Source: Streptomyces sp. CBMA291 (lineage in GTDB: Bacteria; Actinomycetota; Actinomycetes; Streptomycetales; Streptomycetaceae). From it: DNA of 64,000 nt. The stretch is taken from the NCBI RefSeq assembly GCF_014596525.1, contig NZ_MSJP01000083.1, positions 62,001 through 126,000 of the forward strand, written 5' to 3'. Positions 1 to 7,755 of this stretch are shown here, piece after piece. Below the pieces are notes generated by a model. The model was not told the origin of the DNA, did not search any database, and saw only the letters and a program-made list of their open reading frames with translations. Position numbers and translations under genes: made by a program. Position 1 is the first letter of the stretch. Each line of letters opens with the position of its first letter.

Positions 1-47
1 ACGTCAGTGGCCCCGCACCGGGAGTTCCGGTGCGGGGCCACTGACGT
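1..47. terminator. strong hairpin downstream of the gatCAB operon
   Basis: Bases 1-21 and 27-47 are perfect reverse complements, giving a 21-bp GC-rich stem with a 5-nt loop (gagtt). It lies about 60 nt beyond the gatB stop in the direction of gatB transcription. There is no long U-tract, which is usual for Streptomyces terminators. Function as a terminator is inferred from position and structure. Confidence 0.8.
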
Positions 48-114
48 ACGAATACGGGGAGATCAGTCGTACGAAGACGACGGGATCAGCCGTACGAAGA
101 CAAGGGGATCAGCC
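46..114. repeat. three tandem 23-bp repeats at the gatB 3' end
   Basis: Three consecutive 23-bp units (46-68, 69-91, 92-114) share the core gtacgaagac...gggatcagcc with a few substitutions. The last unit overlaps the gatB stop codon and the first abuts the terminator hairpin. This looks like local slippage or duplication at an operon end. No function is evident. Confidence 0.8.
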
Positions 115-1620
115 CTCGGTGACGCCCAGCTTCTCCAGGATCAGGTCCTTGACCTTCGCCGCGTCCGCCTGACCGCGCGTCGCCTTCATGACCGCGCCGA
201 CCAGCGCGCCGACCGCCGCGACCTTGCCGCCGCGGATCTTGTCGGCGATCGCCGCGTTGCCCGCGATGGCCTCCTCGACCGCCGCGCCGAGCGCGCCGTC
301 GTCGGACACGACCTTCAGACCGCGCTTCTCGACGACCTCGTCCGGAGTGCCCTCGCCCGCGAGAACGCCCTCGATGACCTGACGGGCCAGCTTGTCGTTC
401 AGATCGCCGGAAGCGACCAGGGCGGAGACCCGGGCCACGTCCGCAGGCGTGATCGCCAGCTCCTCCAGGGAGACACCCTGCTCGTTGGCGTTGCGCGCCA
501 GCTCGCCCAGCCACCACTTACGGGCCGAAGCCGCGTCCGCGCCCGCCTCGATCGTGGCGACGATCGGGTCGACCGCGCCCGCGTTGAGAATGGACTGCAT
601 GTCCAGCTCGGACACGCCCCACTCCTCGCGCAGCCGGTTGCGGCGCACGCGCGGCAGCTCGGGCAGCCCCTTGCGCAGCTCCTCGACCCAGTCACGGGCG
701 GGAGCCACCGGCACCAGGTCCGGCTCCGGGAAGTAGCGGTAGTCCTCGGCGTTGTCCTTGATCCGGCCCGAGGTGGTGGAGCCGTCGTCCTCGTGGAAGT
801 GACGGGTCTCCTGCACGATCGTGCCGCCGGAGGACAGCACCGCCGCGTGACGCTGGATCTCGAAACGCGCCGCCCGCTCCACCGAACGGAGCGAGTTCAC
901 GTTCTTCGTCTCCGAACGCGTGCCGAAGGTCTCGGTGCCGTGCGGGCGCAGCGACAGGTTCACGTCGCAGCGCATCTGGCCCTTGTCCATCCGCGCATCG
1001 GAGACGTCCAGGGCACGGATCAGCTCGCGCAGCTCGGCGACGTACGCCTTGGCGACCTCGGGAGCCCGCTCGCCCGCGCCCTCGATCGGCTTGGTGACGA
1101 TCTCGATGAGCGGGATGCCGGCCCGGTTGTAGTCGAGCAGCGAGTGCGAGGCGCCGTGGATACGGCCGGTCGCGCCACCGATGTGGGTGGACTTGCCGGT
1201 GTCCTCCTCCATGTGGGCGCGCTCGATCTCCACGCGGAAGACCTCGCCGTCCTCCAGCTGCACGTCGAGGTAGCCGTTGAAGGCGATCGGCTCGTCGTAC
1301 TGGGAGGTCTGGAAGTTCTTCGGCATGTCCGGATAGAAGTAGTTCTTCCGGGCGAAGCGGCACCACTCGGCGATCTCGCAGTGCAGCGCGAGACCGATCT
1401 TGATGGCCGACTCGACGCCGATCGAGTTGACCACCGGCAGCGAGCCGGGCAGACCGAGGCAGGTCGGGCAGGTCTGCGAGTTCGGCTCCGCGCCCAGCTC
1501 GGTCGAGCAGCCGCAGAACATCTTGGTCTTGGTGCCCAGCTCGACATGGACCTCAAGGCCCATGACGGGGTCGTACTCGGCGAGCGCCGCTTCGTACGAC
1601 AGCAGTTCAGTGACAGTCAC
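109..1620 (-). CDS. gatB: Asp/Glu-tRNA(Asn/Gln) amidotransferase subunit B
   Basis: GatB is the tRNA-binding and glutamate-activating subunit of GatCAB. The complex converts mischarged Glu-tRNA(Gln) (and Asp-tRNA(Asn)) to the correct amide, which is essential in actinobacteria lacking GlnRS. The protein is 503 aa, the usual length. The N-terminal core has the family signature GLEVHVELGTKTKMFCGCS, and the zinc cysteines CGC and CPTC are visible. The C-terminal YqeY-like tail ends in the EKLGVTEG region. The start is a GTG at 1620 preceded by a GAGAGGGA ribosome binding site. It is last in the operon gatC-gatA-orf81-gatB, with 15 nt between it and the small upstream gene. Confidence 0.97.
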   Translation of the reverse strand: MTVTELLSYEAALAEYDPVMGLEVHVELGTKTKMFCGCSTELGAEPNSQTCPTCLGLPGSLPVVNSIGVESAIKIGLALHCEIAEWCRFARKNYFYPDMPKNFQTSQYDEPIAFNGYLDVQLEDGEVFRVEIERAHMEEDTGKSTHIGGATGRIHGASHSLLDYNRAGIPLIEIVTKPIEGAGERAPEVAKAYVAELRELIRALDVSDARMDKGQMRCDVNLSLRPHGTETFGTRSETKNVNSLRSVERAARFEIQRHAAVLSSGGTIVQETRHFHEDDGSTTSGRIKDNAEDYRYFPEPDLVPVAPARDWVEELRKGLPELPRVRRNRLREEWGVSELDMQSILNAGAVDPIVATIEAGADAASARKWWLGELARNANEQGVSLEELAITPADVARVSALVASGDLNDKLARQVIEGVLAGEGTPDEVVEKRGLKVVSDDGALGAAVEEAIAGNAAIADKIRGGKVAAVGALVGAVMKATRGQADAAKVKDLILEKLGVTEG

Positions 1621-1635
1621 GGTGGAACTTCCCTC

Positions 1636-1881
1636 TCAGCCCAGCAGGACGTCGTCGTCGCCGAGCCGCTTCAGCTCGCGGTACAGGATGGCGAGGCCGG
1701 TCACGATGGCGGCGGCGGACACGACCGCGTCGACGAGCTTCAGCGTGTCGTGCTCGTCGCGGGCCTTCTTGATCTGCTTCGTCACCGCGACGGCACCGAA
1801 GGCGGTGGTGCCCATCGACAGGTACGTGCCGGTCTTGGACTTCTTGAAGCCCTTGGCCTTCTGAAGTGCACTGGTACTCAC
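1636..1881 (-). CDS. small single-pass membrane protein inside the gat operon
   Basis: An 81-aa protein of unknown function sits between gatA and gatB. Its ATG overlaps the gatA stop (ATGA), so it is very likely translationally coupled. The N-terminus is basic (KKSK, KQIKKARDEH). One hydrophobic segment at about residues 49-68 (VDAVVSAAAIVTGLAILYR) should span the membrane, followed by a short acidic tail. From memory, the equivalent gene lies at the same place in other Streptomyces. Conservation in the operon suggests a real gene, but no role in amidotransferase function can be deduced from the sequence. Confidence 0.8.
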   Translation of the reverse strand: MSTSALQKAKGFKKSKTGTYLSMGTTAFGAVAVTKQIKKARDEHDTLKLVDAVVSAAAIVTGLAILYRELKRLGDDDVLLG

Positions 1882-3371
1882 AGCGACGGAGCCTCCTCAA
1901 GCAGCGGGTGCCCCCACTTTTCCACGAAGGCGGCCTCGACGGCGGCACCGACCTTGTACAGGCGGTCGTCCTTCATGGCGGGAGCGATGATCTGGAGACC
2001 GACCGGAAGACCGTCCTCGGGCGCGAGGCCGCAGGGCAGCGACATGGCCGCGTTGCCCGCCAGGTTGGTCGGGATGGTGCACAGATCCGCGAGGTACATC
2101 GCCATCGGGTCGTCGGCGCGCTCGCCGATCGGGAAGGCGGTGGTGGGGGTCGTCGGGGAGACGATCACGTCCACCTCCTCGAAGGCCTTCTCGAACTCGC
2201 GGGTGATGAGGGTACGGACCTTCTGGGCCGAGCCGTAGTACGCGTCGTAGTAGCCGGAGCTGAGCGCGTACGTGCCCAGGATGATCCGGCGCTTGACCTC
2301 GTCGCCGAAACCGGCCTCGCGGGTCAGGGCCGTGACGTCCTCGGCGGAGCGCGTACCGTCGTCGCCGACCCGCAGGCCGTAGCGCATGGCGTCGAAGCGC
2401 GCCAGGTTGGACGAGCACTCGGACGGCGCGATCAGGTAGTACGCCGAAAGGGCCAGGTCGAAGGTCGGGCAGTCCAGTTCGACGACCTCGGCGCCCAGCG
2501 ACTTCAGCAGCTCGACGGACTCGTCGAAGCGCTGCACGACACCGGCCTGGTAGCCCTCGCCGCGGAACTGCTTGACGACGCCGACGCGCATGCCGGCCAC
2601 CGAGCCGTTGCGGGCCGCCTCGACGACCGGCGGGACCGGGGCGTCGATGGAGGTCGAGTCGAGCGGGTCGTGCCCGGCGATCGCCTCGTGCAGCAGGGCC
2701 GCGTCGAGGACCGTACGGGCGCAGGGCCCGCCCTGGTCGAGCGAGGACGAGAAGGCCACCATGCCGTAGCGGGAAACGCCGCCGTAGGTCGGCTTGACGC
2801 CGACGGTGCCGGTGACGGCGGCGGGCTGACGGATCGAACCGCCGGTGTCCGTGCCGATGGCCAGGGGCGCCTCGTACGCGGCGAGGGCGGCGGACGAGCC
2901 ACCACCGGAGCCGCCCGGGATACGGGTCAGGTCCCAGGGGTTGCCGGTCGGGCCGTAGGCGCTGTTCTCCGTGGAGGAGCCCATCGCGAACTCGTCCATG
3001 TTGGTCTTGCCGAGGATGACGACGTCGGCGGCCTTCAGGTTCTTCACCAGGGTCGCGTCGTACGGCGGGAGCCAGCCCTCCAGCATCTTCGAACCCACGG
3101 TGGTCGGCATGCCGACGGTGGTGAAGATGTCCTTGAGCGCGAGCGGCACGCCCGCGAGCGGGCCGAGCTTCTCGCCCCGGGCACGCTTCTCGTCCACGGC
3201 ACGCGCCTGGGCGAGAGCGCCCTCACGGTCGACGTGCAGGAAGGCGTGCACCTTCTCGTCGACGGCCTCGATGCGGGCCAGGTGGGCCTCGGTGACCTCG
3301 ACGGCGGTCAGGTCGCCCGAGGCGATCCTCCCGGCGATCTCGGCCGCGGTGAGCTTGATGATGTCCGTCAT
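1878..3371 (-). CDS. gatA: Asp/Glu-tRNA(Asn/Gln) amidotransferase subunit A
   Basis: GatA is the glutaminase subunit of GatCAB. It releases ammonia from glutamine and channels it to GatB. The 497-aa protein has the amidase signature: the catalytic lysine in LALKDIFTT, the Gly/Ser-rich stretch PGGSGGGSSAALAA with the cis-serine, and the nucleophile serine in GTDTGGSIRQPAA. The length is typical. The ATG at 3371 lies 5 nt downstream of the gatC stop, and the gatA stop overlaps the next ATG. It is cytoplasmic and in the same transcription unit as gatC and gatB. Confidence 0.97.
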   Translation of the reverse strand: MTDIIKLTAAEIAGRIASGDLTAVEVTEAHLARIEAVDEKVHAFLHVDREGALAQARAVDEKRARGEKLGPLAGVPLALKDIFTTVGMPTTVGSKMLEGWLPPYDATLVKNLKAADVVILGKTNMDEFAMGSSTENSAYGPTGNPWDLTRIPGGSGGGSSAALAAYEAPLAIGTDTGGSIRQPAAVTGTVGVKPTYGGVSRYGMVAFSSSLDQGGPCARTVLDAALLHEAIAGHDPLDSTSIDAPVPPVVEAARNGSVAGMRVGVVKQFRGEGYQAGVVQRFDESVELLKSLGAEVVELDCPTFDLALSAYYLIAPSECSSNLARFDAMRYGLRVGDDGTRSAEDVTALTREAGFGDEVKRRIILGTYALSSGYYDAYYGSAQKVRTLITREFEKAFEEVDVIVSPTTPTTAFPIGERADDPMAMYLADLCTIPTNLAGNAAMSLPCGLAPEDGLPVGLQIIAPAMKDDRLYKVGAAVEAAFVEKWGHPLLEEAPSL

Positions 3372-3376
3372 GGCTG

Positions 3377-3673
3377 TTAGTCCTCCCCCAGGATCTGCGG
3401 CACCTTGAAACGCTGCTGCTCCTGGGCCGGGGCGCCGGAGAGCGCCTGCTCGGGGGTGAGCGACGGGCGGACCTCGTCCGCGCGCATGACGTTGGTCAGC
3501 GGCAGCGGGTGGGAGGTCGGCGGAACGTCTTGGTCGGCGACCTCGGAGACGCGGGCGACCGCGCCGATGATCACGTCGAGCTGTTCGGCGAAGTGGTCTT
3601 GCTCTTCGCCGGACAGCTCCAGACGCGTCAGCCGGGCGAGGTGGGCGACCTCCTCGCGCGTGATGCCAGGCAT
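3377..3673 (-). CDS. gatC: Asp/Glu-tRNA(Asn/Gln) amidotransferase subunit C
   Basis: GatC is the small subunit that holds GatA and GatB together. The 98-aa product begins MPGITREEVAHLARL, the standard GatC N-terminus, and contains LELSGEEQDHFAEQLDVII and the proline-rich belt (DVPPTSHPLPLTNVMR). An in-frame upstream methionine exists at 3748. The ATG at 3673 is preferred because a GAGG box lies just upstream and the length then fits the family. It is the first gene of the operon; the promoter should lie in 3674-3808. Confidence 0.95.
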   Translation of the reverse strand: MPGITREEVAHLARLTRLELSGEEQDHFAEQLDVIIGAVARVSEVADQDVPPTSHPLPLTNVMRADEVRPSLTPEQALSGAPAQEQQRFKVPQILGED

Positions 3674-3808
3674 GCAGCGATCCTCAGGGGTGAGTCTTGT
3701 GGGATGTACCGCAATCCTATGGGGCGCGGACCACCACGACGAACACACCCATTCGTCCTCGGGCCGTGGGTCCGAGCCGAGTGCCCGGGACGACCGTGCG
3801 GAGGGGGT

Positions 3809-6800
3809 CTACCCGACCACCCGGCCCGAGGGGTGGTCCAGGTCGATACGGGTCCCGGACTCGGTCCCGGACAGGGGCTGGGTCCCCCCGGGCAGGGGCC
3901 GCATCCGGCTCTGGGGCTGGGTCTGAGGCTGCGTCTGGGCCTGCGTCTGGGTCTGGGCCCGGGTCTCGGCGGGGCGGCGCCAGCCGTGCTCGCTCCGGGC
4001 GGACAGCCAGGCGGTGGCCTCCCCCGGCGGCATCGCGGCGGCGACCAGCCAGCCCTGGACCGCGTCGCAGCCCAGATCCCGCAGCCGCTCCCAGGTCTCG
4101 TCGTCCTCGACTCCCTCGGCGACGACCAGGAGGCCGAGGGAGTGGGCGAGGTCGACGGTGCAGCGGACGATCTCGGCGTCCTCGGTGTCGACGGCGAGCC
4201 GGGCGACGAAGGACCGGTCGATCTTCAGCTCGCTGACCGGCAGACGGCGCAGATGCACGAGGGAGGAGTAGCCGGTGCCGAAGTCGTCGAGCGACATCTT
4301 GACGCCGTGGCCGGTGAGACCGTTGAGCGTGTCGGCGGCCCGCTGCGGGTCCTCCAGGAGAACGTGCTCGGTTATCTCCAGCTGGAGCGCGCCGGCCGGG
4401 ACGCCGTGCCGGGCGAGCCGGGCGGCGACGGCGCCCGCGAAGCCGGGGGTGTGCACATCGCGCGGCGACACGTTGACGGCGACCGGCACGACGATGCCCT
4501 GGGCGCGCCAGCGGGCGACCTGCGCGAGCGCGGTCTCCAGGACGTACTCGGTGAGGTGCGGCATCAGACCGGAGGACTCGGCGATCGCGATGAACTCGTC
4601 CGGGGGGACCTTGCCCCGCTCCGGGTGGACCCAGCGGACGAGCGCTTCGAGACCGGCTACCTGACCGTCGAAACGGACCTTGGGCTGATAGTGCAGTTCG
4701 ACCTCGCCCGCGTCGAGAGCGCGGCGGAGGTCGCCGAGGAGACCGAGCCGGTCGGGCGTGTTGGAGTCCCGCTTGGACTCGTAGACCTCGACTCCGGTGC
4801 GGTCCCGCTTCGCCTGGTACATGGCGACGTCGGCGCGGCGGAGCAGCCCCTCGGCGTCGAGCGCGTGTTCCGGGAAGACGGCGACGCCCGCGCTGGCCTC
4901 CAGGACGAGGGTGAGCCCGTCGAGGTTGAGCGGCGAGGACAGCTCGGCGACGAGGTGGCGGGCGACGCGCTGGGCGCTGGTGGTGGAGTCGGTGGCGGGC
5001 AGCAGGACGGCGAACTCGTCGCCGCCGAGCCGGGCGGCTTCGGCGCCCCGGGGCAGGGCGAGCCGGATGCGCTCGGCGATCTGGAGCAGAAGCCGGTCGC
5101 CCGCGAGGTGGCCGAGCGTGTCATTGACCGAACGGAAACGGTCGAGGTCGATCAGGACGAGGGCGGCGCGGGCGCCTTCGCCTTCGGCCTCCTCCAGGGC
5201 GGTCCAGGCCCGCTCCAGGAGCCACTGCCGGTTGGGCAGGCCGGTGAGCGGGTCGCGGAGCTGCTCCTCGGCACGGGCGCGGGCGATCCAGAGGGTGGAG
5301 TCGAGGGCGATGAGGGGGACGGCGAAGAGCGGCAGCAGTACGGGGCTGGTGGCGGCGACGACGCAGATCAGCGGGGCGATGCCGAGCAGGGCGACGGCGA
5401 CGAGACCCTGCCGGAGGAGGGCGGTGCGGGCGAAGGTGGGCAGCCCGGGGCTCTGGGGGGCCAGCGTGTACCAGAGGAAGAGCCGGGTGACCACGAGATA
5501 CGCGGCGGCGGCGAGGACGATCTCCGGGAGGTCGCCGATGGTCCAGTCGAGGGGCGCCCAGGGCTGTTCGACGGTGGGCACGTCGCCGAAGGAGGCGAGG
5601 AGCAGGGCGGCGGTGGCGAGCCCGAGGACGTCGGCGGCGCCGTGCAGCAGGCTCTGGCGCCAGCGGTGTCTGCGGGCGGCGCCGACGAGGGCGAGGACGG
5701 TCAGCGAGACGAGCCCTGCGGGCACCCAGCCGTAGAGCAGCAGAACGGCGAGGGTGAGGGCGGCGGCGGAGCCGGTGCCGCCCCACCAGCGGTCCCGGCC
5801 GAGGGCGACCAGATGCCCGACGATGAGCCCGGTGAGCACGGCGAGGGACCAGCCGGGGGCGCCACCGGGGAAGAGCCCCTGACCGGCACTCAGGGCCCGC
5901 TGGAGCCCGGCGAGAAGCACGAGGGCGGCGAGCGCCGTGAGCGCGGCGGGCAACCGCGAGACGAACCCGAGCCCCCCCGCCGCCACCGAGCCCCCCGGAT
6001 GCCCGGGAGAACCCTGAAACCCCTGGAACCCCTGGGAAACCTGAAACCCCTGAACGGGCGGGGAAGCCTGCGGAGCCCGGGGGGCTGAAGAAGCTTGGGG
6101 GGCCTGGGGGGCTTGGGAGGCCGAAGAAGCCTGGGGGGCCTGGGGGGCCTGGGGGGCCTGGGGGGCCTGGGGGGCCTGGGGGGCCGAAGAAGCCTGGGGA
6201 GCCTGTGGGGCTTGGCGGGCTGAGGAAGCCGGAGAAGCCTGAGGGGCTTGGCGGGCGGGGGAAACCTGGGGCACCTGGAAACCCGGGGAGGGCTGGGAGG
6301 CGGGGGAAGCCGGGAAACCTGGGGAGGGCTGGGGGCCGAGGGAGGCCGGGAAACCTGGGGAGGGCTGGGGAGCTTGGGATGTCCGGGGGCCCGGGGAAGG
6401 CTGAGGAGCTTGGGCGGCGTGGGGGGCTTGAGGCGCCGGGGTGGCGTGGGGGGCCCGGAAGCCGAGGGAGGACTGGGGGGCTTGGGGGGCTTGGGACGCC
6501 TGGATGCCCGGGGAAGACTGGGGGTCCTGGGGCTCCTCAAGGCCATGGGAACCCTCCACCGCCTGGAGGCCGTGAGGGTCCTGGCGCCCCTCAAGTCCGT
6601 AGGAGCCCTGTGGGCACGGGGAGCCCTGGACCGCCTGGAGCCCGTGGAGGTCTTGGGCGTCCTGGAGGCCCTGAGAAGCCTGAGGTTCTTGGAGACCCAG
6701 GAGGCTGAAGAAGCTCTGGGGGCTCTGGGGCTCCTCGCGGCCCTGGTCGCCCTGGCGCCCCTCAAGCCCCTGGGAGCCCTGCGGGCACGGAGAACCCTGG

Positions 6801-7432
6801 ACCGCCTGAAGCCCGTGAAGGTCTCGGGCATCCTGGAGGCCCTGCGGGCTCGGCGAACCTTGGGTGCCCGGGAGGCCCCGGGAAGCCCGAGGAGCCGAGG
6901 GAGCCGAGGGAGCCGAGGGGTCTTGAAGGCCCAGGAGGCTGAAGAAGCTCTGGGGCTCCTGGTCCCCCTGCGCTCCCTCAAGGCCTTGGGAGTCCTGCGG
7001 GCTCGGCGAACCCTGGGCGCCCGGGAGGCCCCGGGACGCCTGAGGAGCCGAGGGAGCCGAAGGAGCCGAAGGGTCTTGAAGGCCCAGGAGGCTGAAGAAG
7101 CTCTGGGGGCTCTGGGGCTCCTGGTCGCCCTGGAGACCCTGAGGCTCCTCAAGGCCATGGGGGCCCTGCGGGCACGGAGAGCCCTGGACGGCCTGGAGCC
7201 CGTGGGAGCCCTGGAGGTCCTGGGGACCTTGGAGACCCCGGAAGTCCTGAGGGTCCAGGGGCGCCTGAGGGCCCAACGGTTCCTGAGGGCTCGGGGACGC
7301 CGGGGGGCCTGGGGGGCTCGGGGGCGCCGGGGGGCTCGGGGGCGCCGGGGGACCCTGGGGGTCCTGGAAGCCGGAGGGCACGGTGTGCCCGGGTGTCCGT
7401 GGCACCGGGGCGGCGCGGTCGGTCGGTTCCAT
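3809..7432 (-). CDS. rmdB: membrane GGDEF-EAL c-di-GMP protein with a long repetitive N-terminus (RmdB-like)
   Basis: The product is predicted to make or break cyclic di-GMP. Position next to ligA and the domain order match S. coelicolor RmdB, a phosphodiesterase affecting development (recollection, not searched). The 1207-aa protein starts MEPTDRAAP with an AGAGGGA box; an upstream in-frame start at 7576 lacks one. Residues about 20-485 are low-complexity P/Q/G/S repeats. About 495-715 hold seven or eight hydrophobic segments. GGDEF is intact at 803-807 with RDPLTGLPNR upstream. EAL is intact at 929-931, with DDFGTGYSSL, KIDRSFV and AEGVED present, so both catalytic domains could be active. 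The C-terminus has a Q/T-rich tail. The repeat region may be partly untranslated if translation starts further in, but the frame is open throughout. Confidence 0.85.
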   Translation of the reverse strand: MEPTDRAAPVPRTPGHTVPSGFQDPQGPPAPPSPPAPPSPPGPPASPSPQEPLGPQAPLDPQDFRGLQGPQDLQGSHGLQAVQGSPCPQGPHGLEEPQGLQGDQEPQSPQSFFSLLGLQDPSAPSAPSAPQASRGLPGAQGSPSPQDSQGLEGAQGDQEPQSFFSLLGLQDPSAPSAPSAPRASRGLPGTQGSPSPQGLQDARDLHGLQAVQGSPCPQGSQGLEGRQGDQGREEPQSPQSFFSLLGLQEPQASQGLQDAQDLHGLQAVQGSPCPQGSYGLEGRQDPHGLQAVEGSHGLEEPQDPQSSPGIQASQAPQAPQSSLGFRAPHATPAPQAPHAAQAPQPSPGPRTSQAPQPSPGFPASLGPQPSPGFPASPASQPSPGFQVPQVSPARQAPQASPASSARQAPQAPQASSAPQAPQAPQAPQAPQAPQASSASQAPQAPQASSAPRAPQASPPVQGFQVSQGFQGFQGSPGHPGGSVAAGGLGFVSRLPAALTALAALVLLAGLQRALSAGQGLFPGGAPGWSLAVLTGLIVGHLVALGRDRWWGGTGSAAALTLAVLLLYGWVPAGLVSLTVLALVGAARRHRWRQSLLHGAADVLGLATAALLLASFGDVPTVEQPWAPLDWTIGDLPEIVLAAAAYLVVTRLFLWYTLAPQSPGLPTFARTALLRQGLVAVALLGIAPLICVVAATSPVLLPLFAVPLIALDSTLWIARARAEEQLRDPLTGLPNRQWLLERAWTALEEAEGEGARAALVLIDLDRFRSVNDTLGHLAGDRLLLQIAERIRLALPRGAEAARLGGDEFAVLLPATDSTTSAQRVARHLVAELSSPLNLDGLTLVLEASAGVAVFPEHALDAEGLLRRADVAMYQAKRDRTGVEVYESKRDSNTPDRLGLLGDLRRALDAGEVELHYQPKVRFDGQVAGLEALVRWVHPERGKVPPDEFIAIAESSGLMPHLTEYVLETALAQVARWRAQGIVVPVAVNVSPRDVHTPGFAGAVAARLARHGVPAGALQLEITEHVLLEDPQRAADTLNGLTGHGVKMSLDDFGTGYSSLVHLRRLPVSELKIDRSFVARLAVDTEDAEIVRCTVDLAHSLGLLVVAEGVEDDETWERLRDLGCDAVQGWLVAAAMPPGEATAWLSARSEHGWRRPAETRAQTQTQAQTQPQTQPQSRMRPLPGGTQPLSGTESGTRIDLDHPSGRVVG
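5995..7365 (-). repeat. collagen-like/PQ-rich repeat tract encoding the N-terminal third of the GGDEF-EAL protein
   Basis: In the coding frame this tract encodes nested repeats. A long unit containing QSFFSLLGLQ occurs three times. Units with HGLQAVQGSPCPQG occur three times. Runs of APQ triplets and PSPGFPAS units follow. The DNA shows matching long direct repeats, for example the ctcctggtc/ctgaagaagctctggg blocks near 6710, 6945 and 7095. Because of the repetitive composition, other frames are also open here. Confidence 0.85.
6130..6183. repeat. six perfect 9-bp units with G6 runs
   Basis: The unit cctgggggg is repeated six times without change and is flanked on both sides by ccgaagaag. 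On the minus strand it encodes consecutive Ala-Pro-Gln triplets. The regularly spaced G6 runs on the plus strand are a classical G-quadruplex-forming pattern. Confidence 0.9.
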
Positions 7433-7684
7433 TCCCGTCCCTCTCACAGGCGGCGGTGCCGTCGGTGTGCGATGGGCCGCGGTGAGGCGGCCGTCCGTCG
7501 TCCGGCCGGCCGTGGGGAGGGCCGCCGACGGGCGGTGGCCGATCCTGGTGGCACGGGGCCGATGTCCAGGCACCACGGACGGCGGAGCCCTCGCATGGCC
7601 GTGCGGACGGACGCACGGTCACCAGACTAGGCCGCCGAGGGCTCCGACGGGCAGCGCTCTCCCTCTCTTGCCCGAATGCGGCCG

Positions 7685-7724
7685 GGCCACCCGTAACGAT
7701 CTGATATGCGTCGGACGGGTGGCC
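7685..7724 (-). terminator. possible ligA terminator hairpin
   Basis: Bases 7685-7694 (ggccacccgt) and 7715-7724 (acgggtggcc) form a perfect 10-bp stem with a 20-nt loop, about 30 nt past the ligA stop. The rest of 7433-7755, between ligA and the GGDEF-EAL gene, shows no other gene and should hold the promoter and leader of the latter. Confidence 0.5.
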
Positions 7725-7755
7725 TTCGTCGGCCTCGCGGGGCCCCTGGCGGGCG

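Noticed and set aside
3509..6088. Long plus-strand open frame of 859 codons
   Set aside because: It is antisense to gatC and the GGDEF-EAL gene, is glycine/arginine-rich without any motif, and exists because of GC-biased third positions.
6248..7630. 460-codon glycine/leucine-rich plus-strand frame
   Set aside because: It is the reverse complement of the repetitive N-terminus of the GGDEF-EAL protein. It shows no start signal or conserved segment, and the opposite frame continues into real domains.
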